A DNA stretch of 64,000 nucleotides from contig JAHRBC010000002.1 of NCBI GenBank assembly GCA_022702545.1, positions 3,844,001 through 3,908,000 on the forward strand. The letters run 5' to 3'. Each line of letters opens with the position of its first letter. Positions within the stretch are counted from its first letter, which is position 1. A program made the position numbers and the translations under genes. This document shows positions 24,370 through 38,200 of this stretch, in pieces. The notes beneath the pieces were generated by a model. The model was not told where the DNA came from. It saw only the letters and a program-made list of their open reading frames with translations, and ran no database searches. This DNA comes from Phycomyces nitens. Its lineage: Eukaryota > Mucoromycota > Mucoromycetes > Mucorales > Phycomycetaceae.

Positions 24370-25794
24370 TCAATCATGCCAAATATACAACACCCATTGT
24401 GTCAGATAGTAGAATGTGATACTTGTGCCTATGGATGAAAAAAAGATGCGAAGATTGGTTAAAGAATTTGCAAAAGTGTATTCTATTCAAATGATGTTTT
24501 TCTAACAAATTGTTTAATATTTACCAATGCTTTGGAACAAGATCACTCCATTCAACTGATGTTTTTCTAGTGCCTGTTTTCCGAACAAGGCAAGGCGATA
24601 GAAATCCGTAATCTTTCCAAGATTTGGGGAACTGTCAACTTTGATTTCCCCAAAGACGGTCGAATGTGAGAATTCGTATTCATCATATACGTCTGTTACA
24701 TAGTCTGGTCGTTTGTCAAAATCAGTGTCTTCATTGTCGACCAAACAGTTGGCGCAATGTGGCACTATCATAGCCCCATTACCAACCAGAAATTGTACAA
24801 ATGGATGTACATATGAAGCGACTATGTGTTGTTCAGATAGCCGCTTCAAGTTGACATCCTTCATTGATGGAATCAAGGACTCCACAGCCAAGACTACATT
24901 CTTTTCTGCGGTATTATTTTGCTGTCTTGCCAAGCTCAACAATGACATTCGGGTGTCTAAATCATCCATATTATCATTTCGAAAGTCCTATTTTTTTTTA
25001 ATAAACAACCAAAAAAGGAAAGAAAAAGAAGTAAATATCATAAATTCGCAATCCATTCAGTCAAGTGTAAACTGCGCCTTACCTTGAGAATTTTTTTGAT
25101 TTTACCCATCAATTCAGAGCTTACGGCTTTTTCTATGTCAAGTTCCTTTGTCAATTTTCTGTGGATGTCACGCAGGAGAGAAGTAGAAAAAAATTGGCCA
25201 GACACGCGTTTGTAATCGTGTCGCTGCTGGACAACAAAAATTGACGACATGGGCCTAGAATAAACACAAAATAAGTAACATGTACAATATAATAGAAAAA
25301 TAATACCGTTACAAAAGTTTATGAAAGTGTTGATCAATATCCAACACTTTACTACCGTTTTCAAGACAATAGGCACGAAGCTGGCGAAAGCATTCAGAAA
25401 CGCTCGTGTCACCAATCATCCAATTAGCACATTGACGCCCTGTGACGATCGAGGAGAAGGGGTTGGTGTCAATGTGTGGAAGGATATTAGAAGTATCGTT
25501 GTGTTCAACAAACACAACATGGCCTTTGACAACACGATATTTTAAGGTCATTCTATTGGCAAAAGATTCATTGCAACACGGGCAGGAAATCTCAAGTGGT
25601 GCGCCTGGGTATAACTGTCGGTTTCTGGCGTTTAAAGGCATGTCACTGGAAACATTTTGTAGTTGTCTTGGACGCGGTGGAAGAATCTTCATACGCGTTT
25701 TATGTATGTGTCTCAGAATCACTTGATTCGAGGAAAAGTCGATCGAATCTTTGCAGTATGGGCATTCTCGTTTTAATAATGTCAGAATGGCCAT
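24370..25794 (-). CDS. CxxC zinc-finger protein with nuclease-like C-terminus
   Basis: Four minus-strand exons (25794..25313, 25254..25083, 24987..24525, 24428..24370) give 391 residues. Two N-terminal Cys-pair fingers are visible: CPYC followed by HIHK (about 12-35) and CPCC followed by a downstream His (about 73-98). The C-terminal part has DYVTDVYDEYEFSHS, then GEIK, then a hydrophobic stretch LNGVILFQSIGTSITFYL. The spaced Asp...GEIK arrangement resembles a PD-(D/E)XK nuclease core. I base this on pattern only. The last exon restores SITFYL after a GTAAAT donor; without it the protein would stop six bases past the splice site. I do not know a named family. A Mucoromycota-restricted multigene family is plausible. 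A relic transposase and a hairpin sit just upstream. Confidence 0.65.
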
Positions 25795-25837
25795 GTAAAA
25801 CACACACACGCAAAAACTTTCATAGTCGAGGTCCTCC

Positions 25838-25900
25838 AGTCCATGTAGGTGAATGACTAGAATAAAGGCGTTTCATTCTAGTCAATCACCTACATGGACT
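25838..25900. repeat. 26-bp inverted repeat (hairpin)
   Basis: Arms 25838-25863 and 25875-25900 are reverse complements over 26 nt with a single mismatch, around an 11-nt loop. The structure is only 43 bp upstream of the zinc-finger gene's start. It could be a miniature inverted-repeat element, a collapsed pair of transposon ends, or an expressed stem-loop in the gene's leader. Confidence 0.9.
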
Positions 25901-26164
25901 AAAGGTTTTCAAGCTGGAAATGAGAGAAAGAAATCGCATACACAGATTGAGTAAGGATTGTACACTTTTATACAGTCAAGTTTCAATTGTCCCATAATTT
26001 TTTCTTGGGTGTTGGTTGTCGCGCATTGTATGTCGGGAAACTAAAAAAAAACGGGATTTTTATTTAAATTGGTGTTTTATTTAAACAATCATCATAATTG
26101 GAGATGGAATGTCTACAAAACCCTACAAGATCACTTGAGAGAATTTGATTACATGAATCGTAAA

Positions 26165-26760
26165 TCCCGCTAGTCAAGGCTTCTTTATCCAGTAATCTTC
26201 CCCTTTTTTAACTTGCTCAATGGGATTCAACTCTGGTGAATACGGAGAGATATAGACACAGCGGTATCCACGGTGTTCAATGTATTTCTGAATGTCAGTA
26301 TCTTTTTTTTATATGGATAGGTGCATTATCCATTACAAGGCAATGACCCTTAACTTCATTGTGCTAGCAATGAAGTTAAAGTAGTGCCCTCTGACCGTAC
26401 CGCCTTTGTTGTTCTCACCAATTTGATTGTCACTGGTCATTTTTTTAAAGGAAATGCTACTTTAGGTCGTCATACTGATATATTCACAACGCCACAAGGA
26501 GAAATGACACCTATAATAGTTGTTGTCTTTGCCTTTGTTTTTGGTACTTTTACGGTTGACTCTGGCTCATTTTGTTGACCACACAAAAGAACGCTTCATA
26601 TTAATGTAGAGTGCTGCTTCATCCATGAACACACAATTACTGGAATAATCAAGATCAGTATCCAACTATTTCTTTCAACAGAGTGAAAATGATCTTGCTA
26701 GAGGCTAATCCTGTATTTTTGTTTTGGTGACAACATTGTAAAGGGCGGTTCTTCCAATCT
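26165..26760 (-). pseudogene. decayed Tc1/mariner (DDE) transposase
   Basis: Minus-strand translation in shifting frames shows the landmarks of a DDE transposase in the right order. These are VFMDEAALYIN (first Asp), KTKAKTTTIIGVISPCG, GHYFNFIASTM, LVMDNAPIHI (second Asp) and YSPELNPIEQVKKG (third acidic site). Stops and at least two frameshifts separate them, so the copy is dead. The 3' end reads toward about 26165. The further 425 bp to 27185 contain no supported gene, though some of it may be the rest of this element. Confidence 0.8.
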
Positions 26761-27185
26761 CCACAACCCAGCAAACTGGCTGGTTAAACTTGTCATCATC
26801 TGAGCCAGCAGCAGCAAAGGATCTTCGTCCATCACGCCTACCAGAAATTGAGATTGCTGAAAACGCAAGTCGATGTTGCCAAGTGCGCTAAAATTGGATC
26901 AGTGTCAAATGGCGCCAATTGACAGGCTCAAAAGCGCAATATGTTTTCAAAAAAAAGTACAATTTGGCACAGGAGGCACTGTATTTCCAAAAAGCAAAAG
27001 CAAAAGCACCAAAGCCTAAACCTCGATTTCAATTTTCAATAAACTCAGTTTAACAAAAAAAATAAAAATGTCAAACCTAGATATCCATAAAAAGCAAGAG
27101 AAGTCACCCTCACAGTCATGGCCGAATTTTTTTCAGGCCAAAGAAAAAGTGTCGAAAAAAAAAATTTCAAAATCCATCGATCGAC
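26761..27185. other. spacer upstream of UTP14
   Basis: No gene is supported here. It may include the 5' remnant of the neighbouring transposase and the UTP14 promoter. Short A-rich runs precede the start codon at 27186. Confidence 0.5.
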
Positions 27186-30100
27186 ATGCCTCCCCAACAA
27201 CGCAAAGGAAAGAAAGGACCCGCCAAGGGATCCAAGGGTGCTCCTAACAAGGGAAAGGGAAAGGCAAAGCCAAGAGTTCCCTTTAAAGCCAACATTACCG
27301 ACGTCTTTGAGGCCGATGACGATGAACAGCGTTTGTCTCGTAAAGGCCACGATTTGGACGAAGTAGACGACTATGAATACAATGTTGGCGAGATCCAGGA
27401 TGAGGATGACGAAGAAATTGATTCTGATGAGGCATTTGATGAGTCTGACGATGAGAAGTTTGAGAGTTTCAAGTTCCACGGCTCCACAAAGGTAAATTGA
27501 GACAGGACCACAAAAGATGTATATATATATATATATATATATACTAACTTTCTTTACTACCAGGCCGATGAAAAGAAAAAGATGAAGAAGCCAAAGAACT
27601 ATAACATTGACGACGATTCTGAAGCCGAGAATGCTTCTGAGGAAGAAATCGATCTGAATGAATCTGACAACGACGACGAAGACGAAAGCAACTCTGAAGA
27701 CGGTGAAGACTATGTTGATCTCTCAGATATGCTCAACGATCCTGTCAGCAGTGAACATACAAAGACCGTAAAGGCCTTGATGCCTGTGGAGAGCAGCGAC
27801 GATGAAATGGACAACTTTGAGGATATGGATAATAGTGACGAAGATGCCATTGAAGATGCCAGCGAGGGTGCCAGTGAGGATGAAAATGATGAAAATGTCG
27901 TAACTTTCATTGACAGTCTGGAAAACAAGAAGCGCAAGAACGGCGAGAATGACGGTACCAACAAAAAGAAGAAGCATATTTCAGAACGCACTGAAGTCTA
28001 CCAAGAAAGCGAATTCAACTTGCTGGCACGCTCATCTGATTCACTCGATGGAAAGAAAAAGAAAATCGACATGAACGATTTGATGGGATCTTTCAGTAAC
28101 GAAGTTGGCTTTGAGTCAATGAGAAAGAGCTTGCTTGCTTTGGATGGCAAGGGAAAACATGCAACCAAGAGAGCACTTGATGCACCTTTGCCTAAACGTC
28201 TTCAGGATCGTATGGAGCGCGAGGCTGCTTACAAGGAAGCCAACAAGGAGATTGCCCGCTGGCAACCAACTGTCAAGAAGAATCGCGAAGCCGATCATCT
28301 TTCATTCCCCATGCAAGGTCCTGCTGTTGAAAAGATGTCGAGTGCAAATATGGCTAGCAAATTCAAGCCAGAAACCGACATGGAGAAGGAGATTGAAAAG
28401 GCACTGGAAGAAGCTGGCATGAAGGACGAGGAGCTCGAGGAATTTGAAGCTTTGAAGCTTAACAAGCTCTCTGTAGAAGAAGTAGAGAAGCGCCGTAACG
28501 AGCTGCGTTTGATGCGTGAACTGATGTTCCGCCATGAAATCAAGGCTAAGCGTCTCGGAAAAATCAAGAGCAAGAGTTACCGTAAGCTCCAGAGAAAGGA
28601 AAAGGCCAAGCTTGAACTCCAGATCAAGCAGATGGAGGAGGTTGAGCATGGTATTACCAATGACGATCAAGTCAAGGCTGCCATGGATCGTGCTGAGGAG
28701 CGCATGTCACTCAAGCATAAGAACACTGGTCAATGGGCTAAACGTGCTCTTGCCAGAGGTAACCAAGACGAAGGTACCCGTGAAGCTATTATGGATCAGT
28801 TGAGACGTGGTGAACAGCTCAAGCGTAAGGTCCAGGGTCGCGACTCTGACGAAGGCTCCGAAGAAGAAAGTGGAGAAGACGAAGACCTTGATGTTACTGA
28901 TAGAGAGGAGATTATGAGACAATTGGCCAAACTTGAGGATGCCCCCGAGAAGCCCGCAAAGGGCTTGATGACCATGAAGTTCATGCAAGAAGGAGAAAAG
29001 AGACAAAAGGATGCTACTGATGCCGCAATTGACTCTTTCAAAGAAGAATGGCTCAGTGATGAAAGTGGCGATGAAGAAAACGCAAAAGGTGAAAAGGAAG
29101 TCCCAACCCATTCTATTGTTGAGAATAACCCTGGCCGTATGGCATTTGGTGCTAAAAAGGTAAATTGAATGATAGGAAATCACGATTCTAACGATCTATT
29201 GTATTAGAATGATGAAAAGACAACCAAGACCACTAGTTCCTCAAAAGTCAATGTTGAATTGAATGAAGCTGGCCAGATCAAGAAAGTCTCACATTCTGCA
29301 GCTCACAACACTCGCACATCCGGACCAATTGACACAAAGGCTGTCAAGAAGAACGAGAGTCCACTAGCAGATCTTAATGACTTGACTGCTGCAAACCCTT
29401 GGCTCCAGCATGATACCTCTCGTCTGGGGAAGAGAGCTGTCAAGGCCAACAAAGCAAATGCCAGCAAGTCCGAAAATAAATCAGAACACAACATTGAAAA
29501 GATCAAAAAGTTACAAAAGAATACCAAAGCAGCAGAAGATGTGGAAGATGTCAAACTTGATCTGACCAAGACACTCACAATGACTGCAACCCCCACAAAA
29601 GCAAATAAGAAGCAAAAGATTTCCGCAACTGTCACAGCATCAAAAGCAGCAGCAGCGTCAGATAGCGAAGATGATGATGATGAAGAGGAGCGTGTCGAAT
29701 TCACCCAGCGTGAGCTTGTGGCACGGGCATTTGCTAATGACGATGTAGTTGCAGAATTCGAGGAAGAAAAGAAGAGAGTGATTGAGGAAGACGGTGACAA
29801 GGTAGAAGACCTCACATTACCGGGATGGGGTAGCTGGGGTGGTAAGGGTGTCAAGGCACCAAAGAAAAAGAAGGTCTTTACTCGTACAATCAAGGGTGTG
29901 TCTGCCAGCCAGAGAAAGGATAATAAGCTTACCCACGTCATTATTAACGAAAAGAAAAACAAAAAGGTTAGTTTAAAGTGTTGGAGTATTATCATAAACT
30001 GACATTTGTTTTATTAGGCCGAGAAATACCAAGTTACCCACGTACCCTTCCCCTTCCAGAACATGGAGCAATACGAGCGTTCGCTACGTGCTCCTGTTGG

Positions 30101-30203
30101 TAAGGAGTGGAACACACGGGAAACTTTCCAGAAGATGACCAAGCCAAGAGTTATTACCAAGCTTGGCACGGTTATCGATCCTCTTTCTGCCCCATTCAAA
30201 TAG
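27186..30203 (+). CDS. UTP14: U3 snoRNP / small-subunit processome protein Utp14
   Basis: Four exons (27186..27491, 27564..29159, 29208..29966, 30018..30203) give 948 residues, typical for Utp14. All introns are phase 0. The N-terminal third is highly acidic with Lys-rich patches. The central conserved part contains RKSLLALDG, PLPKRLQDRMEREAAY, KIKSKSYRK and MSLKHKNTGQWAKR. The C-terminal signature LPGWGSWGG is followed by KKKVF and ends with VTHVPFPFQNMEQYERSLR, a Utp14 hallmark. Utp14 activates the helicase Dhr1 in nucleolar 18S pre-rRNA processing in yeast. Intron 1 contains a (TA)n tract at about 27521-27543. Confidence 0.97.
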
Positions 30204-30528
30204 ATACAGAATCTGACCAAAAAGATTGGTCAAATATAGTCATGTTTATATTCTCATAAACCCTTGCTTTTTACATTCCTCATAATCTTCAAAATCAATA
30301 AAATCTAATATGATGCAAAACGTACAAAACGACAGCTTTTGTGGCAAATATAAGAAGCTTTCAGATGTTGAGAAATGAACTATGGTTGGTCTTTATATAG
30401 TGGAAAATATACAAAGAACAACATTTGTTTGAATTCTGAAAAAAAAACAAGTTCAAGAAAACTGTCAAAAAAAAGTGTAATCTCTGGTAGGCCACCCTTG
30501 CACCCAGAGATAGGCACTATATGCTTAA

Positions 30529-30775
30529 TGGGATAAAGAAAAAATTATTTGGAGTGATGAATCCTATTATTCGGTCCACAAGAGAAACAGATGTGACAAT
30601 GTCTGGCGCCAACCAAAGCCATATAATATAGATTGCCTCTCTCTCTCTCTAGGTTCAAGGAAACAGTGAGTCCATCATGGTTTGGGTGTCTCTGGTCATT
30701 ATTGATGGAAACTTGAATAGGCCAAAGTATACAGAAATTACTGTTCTGCAAATGGTGTCAAATACGTGTTGCTCA
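30529..30775 (+). pseudogene. fragment of a second Tc1/mariner transposase
   Basis: The plus strand reads WDKEKIIWSDESYYSVHKR and NVWRQPKPYNIDC. After a CT-rich interruption, VQGNSESIMVW and IDGNLNRPKYTEI follow. This order (IWSDES...VQGNSESIMVW...IDGN) matches the middle of Tc1-type transposases. Only a fragment remains, with frameshifts and no second Asp block. It is in the opposite orientation to the relic at 26.2-26.8 kb and looks like a different subfamily. Confidence 0.8.
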
Positions 30776-31170
30776 GATCTCTTTATTGCTTTGGTTTCTG
30801 TATATTAAAAAGTAAACGAAATTTATATTTTGTGTTTTATTGTTAATACATATAGTTCGTGGCTTGCTATCCGCTGTGTCGGTTTAACGGTATCCTGATC
30901 TTGGATATCAGGCATTAACCGACCAGTCTTTTCGGGCAAGCCTTGTATATTGCATAAATTAGTACTAGACCTATCATCTTGTCTTTATCAAGCTTTCATA
31001 AATAAGTAAACAGAATATTACACGACTAGACGATTATAAAACATTAGTTTATCTAGTGTGCTTTTTCGATTATAGTCCTTTATATCATTTTTGTTCTATA
31101 CAATTAAATAAATAAAAAAAGTATATATATATATATATATATATATAATATGTCTTGTGTACATTGGTTA
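30776..31170. other. spacer with hairpin and (TA)n tract
   Basis: This is the intergenic region between the convergent UTP14 and RhoGAP genes. An imperfect hairpin (CCTGAT / ATCAGG inside CGGTTTA / TAACCG) lies at about 30881-30926. A (TA)n tract is at about 31121-31147. No gene is seen. Confidence 0.55.
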
Positions 31171-34124
31171 TCATAATTGCTTCCTATCCAAACTTCTGGA
31201 GAGAGGAGAACCTTGTCGCCGGGATGCCTTTTGACGAATTGAGGGTAGACGTAGGTTGGGTTCAAACAGTGAATGGACATTCTGGAGCAGAAAGTGTACA
31301 ATCTGGATCTTGATGCCTGTATCCTCAATTGAATATCCTTCGCCTGTATTTTGCATCAATGTTGGACCAAAGACAACAGCAAGGTTTTTGGTTGTCATCA
31401 GATTGTGTCTACTCAACTGTTGTACTCTATAGACAGCTCTTAATACCATACAAATAACATGAGTATTTACCTGTCAAGATGAAGTAATAAATATTGAATT
31501 GTGTCATGATTTTCAACCGGGAGTTCTTTTAATAGAAACCGTACGGTATCTAATTGGTCTTTATCGTCTTGAATGTCTAAACGTCATTTATCATTTAAAA
31601 TCGATTAGTAAAAAGATGCAAGAGTTTTGTGATATCAATTACCTATAGAACTAATGAACTTTGGGTGTAGTTCCTTTGTAAACAGTGGCTGGGGTAAATT
31701 TCGAAAATATTGCTTTAATACACTGGTGATGGCACACACATCATCCCAATCATCCTCGTTGCACAGGTCTGGAGAGTCTTCTTGGTCGAAAGCGTCTTGA
31801 ATTGATCGTATTTGAGCAGCTCCCCCTGATTTACGGTAGATGCCTTCGAATCGCATGCCTATACATAGGGTACATTGTCTTTAGGAGATAGTCATGATGA
31901 AGCCGATCTCTCGTATTACCTCGTTCTTCAACAGCTTCAACACATGCTTGGACAAGGAGTGGTATCATACCTCCTTCAATTTGGATCTGTCTTAAAAGGC
32001 TACTTCCAAACATACTCGATCCTTTGGATAAACAACGTCCGTCACATGGTATGTTACCAGCCTGAATTCTATCCTTGTCAACAAACCTACCTTTTTGGAC
32101 ACTGTTTTCTTCTGGAAGGTCATGGCTAGCGTGTTCATTCCCACATGCTCGGGCGAATTTAAGTAGGCACTTTGAGTGACAAACAGCGTTACAATCAGAA
32201 GCTATGAGATCCCCAATACGATTTGCAAGTCAGTTAAAATATTCTGTATGTGCGCATGTACACCTTACATTGGCATTTGAGTTCAGTTCCACCCCACATC
32301 TTATCTCCGCATACTTTGCATCGTATGGGCCGTCTAGATTTTGAAGGCTTAAAGGTGTGGCCCTTGATAGAAAATGTGGTATTGCTTGAACCCTGGGGTT
32401 GGGATGGCACACCATCGCTTCCCTTTGAAAAATCTCTTGAAGAATCTGATGACATATGGTCTCTCTCCTCCTCAGCCATCTTTGGCGGATAGAATTTTGT
32501 ATTCGAATCACTTGCACCAAATATACCAAACACAGCATCCTTTGTCCGCTTGAATTTGAAGAGTTTGTTTGATTCTGGAGAGGTTCCAACCGTAGAACTA
32601 GAGCCTGTGTGCTCTTGTTTGGATTTACTACTTGTTCCCAGAGCAGTATTGCTTATGTTGTAAGTACTCTCCCGGGACTGTATCTTTGGCTGGTAAATAT
32701 TATCAGACGAGTCTGCTCTCAAAAAGTTTGTACTCGCAATAAGTGCCATGGCCTCCTTTTCACGACGATCCATTCGCATCGAGAGCTCATTATTCATGGC
32801 TGTAAGTTCTGCATTTTTGGTGTTGATCATGACCATCTCGCCAAGAATACCATCTCTGGCCACCACAAGGTTATCATACGACTCTTTTACATGGCTAATA
32901 TCCGACTGAATTGATTTAAGGCGTAACTTGTATACTTCCTCTAGGGCGCTAAAGTCAATTGTAATATCTTCCTGCCTTTTTTTTTAATAGATGATGCAAA
33001 TAATAAGCACAATAGCCCTTGTTTAAATATATTTACTTACTTTGGTGACATGGCTTGGGATTTTATAAATGTACATTCGATCTCAGAGATCATGTTATCC
33101 CTCTCAAGTCGAAGCTGGGCGCAAGTCTTTTCCAGCTCGCCTTTAGCCTTGCAGAGACAACTGATCTCTTTTGCCATCAATTCTGAAAACTTTTCAGTGT
33201 CAAATGTGGAAAGCAGTTGAGTGCACAAGGTAGATGATTTCAGATTCTCAACCAGCGCTTCGGCCTTGCGCCTGGCCTTTACTTCTTCTTGATACTCTTC
33301 CTTCAAGGTCTGTATATCGTCTAGGTCCTTGCCACATAATGCCTAATACCCAGCTATTAGTCCACAGAGACCAATGCCTTTGTTTTATACATTTATCAAT
33401 CACCACATTTCTTACCTTGAAATTCTTAAATTTCCTTTCAGACTCATGAAGACGCCGCTTGGTTCTCTCGAGTTGTTTTGCCAGCGTATCTCTCTCTAGG
33501 CTTTCATCGACTGGTCTTTGTGGCAAGGGTCGAAATTCTGCTGTCCTTCTTTGAATAATTGGCTTTTCACGCTGGGTTTCATCCGAATTGTTATCAGGGT
33601 AGACTTGATTTGGGGCTGAACGAATTCCCCTTTTGTTAGCCAACAGAATTGCAGTTTCGTCCATGTTTTCTTGGTCTCGACAGGATTGCATCGCAGTACA
33701 CTTTCTGCCAGGAGGCTCTATCGAAATATAGACGCAATTTATCAGTTATTTTTTAATTAGCTTGAGTTTGGTACTCTTATGGCATACCAACTGATCTATA
33801 GCTATCTGAAGTATGATTTGGTCGATGGCGCGACCGTCTGCTGAACGAAGGCACTCTTACTACGCCTATTCCATGATGGGTCTTGCGAGTATGATATTCT
33901 TTGGGATATACAGGTTTGTCTTTTGGGGGTACGGTGGTGTTTTGCTGGTAACAAAGGGGATTTATGGCTCATAGCTCATGGCTCTTGACAAGACTCTAAA
34001 GAGAGAGAGAAAGACTTACACTAGACATTGATGTGTTGCTCAACACCTCTGGCTGAGAATTCGATTGGTTGGCTGAAAGGATTAATCGAGATGGATTTTG
34101 ATGAGGATCCTGGTCTTGGTGCAT
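31171..34124 (-). CDS. Rho GTPase-activating protein with coiled coil and C1 domain
   Basis: Ten minus-strand exons (34124..34020, 33944..33788, 33717..33416, 33342..33041, 32975..32269, 32201..32091, 32021..31920, 31858..31643, 31576..31471, 31438..31171) give at least 791 residues. A disordered N-terminus is followed by coiled coils (about 150-380). A C1-type zinc domain begins HTFKPSKSRRPIRCKVC (about 494) and ends CHSKCLLKFARAC. The RhoGAP domain starts MFGSSLL; the arginine finger is in FEGIYRKSGG (about 604), and KNLAVVFGPTL marks the second half. Rho-GAPs switch off Rho/Cdc42 GTPases in polarised growth. One C1 Cys spacing is odd at the exon 5/6 junction. More 5' exons may exist upstream (34135-34560 has suggestive frames). 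Confidence 0.87.
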
Positions 34125-35124
34125 TGCATGGCGGTCTGAATCCTTTGGATATTAGCAGAATACAAATCGCAAACCCGACAGCCAAAAGAGCAAAAAGGAA
34201 AAGGGATGACGATGAGTGCAAGAAATATATACCTAGTCAATCTACATACTTTGTCTATCTGGGTGAGAATGAGATCTTTTGATCTACCTTTTTGGCACAA
34301 GCGTTGGAAGGCTCATCAGTCGTTTAAAACAAGTATTCCTATATATCCTAAATTACCTGGCTGACGATCAGTGGGACAGTGCCGGTGATATACATATGGC
34401 ATTCTTTCTTTGGCCGTCTGGTCACTGGCATCACACAATAGAACCTTAATGATTTCACAAGGACTCTAATCCCACCAATTGAAAAGAATGCATATCTGCA
34501 AGGCCATTTAATGAAAACGACAGACCTACCATTCAGGGTCAATTTTGGCTAAACTGATTGTTTGGTAAGACCTGGAAGCCAAGACACGGTGGTAGTGGGT
34601 AAGTAGAGACATTTTGGTTAAAAATAATACAATGAGAGAAAGAGAAACGACGATATGGCTGGTCCACAACCCTTAATAACAATAATAACAATAGCGCAAG
34701 ATCCTTGGTGCTTAAAGATATAAAAATAGCATACACAAGCTAAAAAGACAAGATTTTCTGCTTGCTTGCTTTTTATATTTGTTCCCCTTGCTTTCGTTTT
34801 TTGTTTTATAAAGTCTATATATTTTCTTTGGGGGGGATGAATAGCTCGAAAATCTTGTATTTCACCAGATATAACAAATCATGAATATATAAAATAAAGC
34901 ATTACAAGTATGGAAAAAAAAAGGTTTGATACATGAGAGAGGGAGTAGTTTTTGAAGACTAAGAGACGATACTTTGTGAAAGCAAAACAAAATGTTTATC
35001 TTTTATAGTGTGAAAGTAAAAAGAAAAGTGAAAACAATATCAAAGTTTAAGATACGAAAATGAAATCAGAAAGACATGGAGGAGTGAAGAAAGAGCGAGA
35101 GAATTAATAGAGAGAGAGAGAGGC
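34125..35124. other. region between RhoGAP start and DBP2 end
   Basis: On the minus strand, an acceptor at 34136-34137 is in frame with the RhoGAP start. A small candidate exon around 34297-34320 and a larger one around 34345-34475 (reading through MPYVYHRHCPTDRQP) could extend the RhoGAP gene upstream. I could not close a continuous model to a start codon, so I leave them out of the CDS. The rest is AT-rich, with AGAG-rich stretches near 35070-35120. Confidence 0.45.
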
Positions 35125-37718
<2,594 letters not shown>

Positions 37719-38200
37719 GATCAGTACTTTGAAAGGAGAGAGTAAGCGGAATTCAGCAACAAATAAAGAAAACAAAATTTTATTTAGAACCCCGATACAG
37801 CGTCACACTCATCACAAGTAAAAGGTATCCAATCATCGTAATTTAATTGAAGCTTAATATGGTGGATCTGTCTCATCCCTCATTTAGGATACCGCTTTTC
37901 CATCTTTCTCTGGTCATGTTAATCTACGTCACTCTGGGATGACGTATTTAAGCAATAAGCGGTGCGCTTAGAGGCCGTTGTCCTGCCACACAGAAAAAAA
38001 AAAGTAGAGCAAGAATGGAAGGGTGGAAAGGCAGGCATATATCATGCATAGCTTAATTAAGTCAGCACCCTCTGGCATCCTAAAATGATAGTAATATATT
38101 GTTCTTGCAGATAGATCGTCATTAAAGTCTGCATAAAGACAGCCATCTTTTGTTGCTCGTCTTAAAAACAGAGTCACCCTTCTTTCACTTTTTGTTAATC
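37719..38200. promoter_or_regulatory. divergent intergenic region DBP2 / MFS transporter
   Basis: These 482 bp separate two divergent start codons. No coding frame is supported and no specific factor site is claimed. It must contain both promoters unless they lie in leader introns. Confidence 0.5.

Noticed and set aside
25309..25415. Intron frame in the zinc-finger gene read as coding
   Set aside because: The GTAACG donor and TCTAG acceptor remove it and join HKLL to PMSS in frame.
30881..30926. Imperfect hairpin considered as a tRNA or small RNA
   Set aside because: It has no cloverleaf, no A/B box pattern and only short stems.
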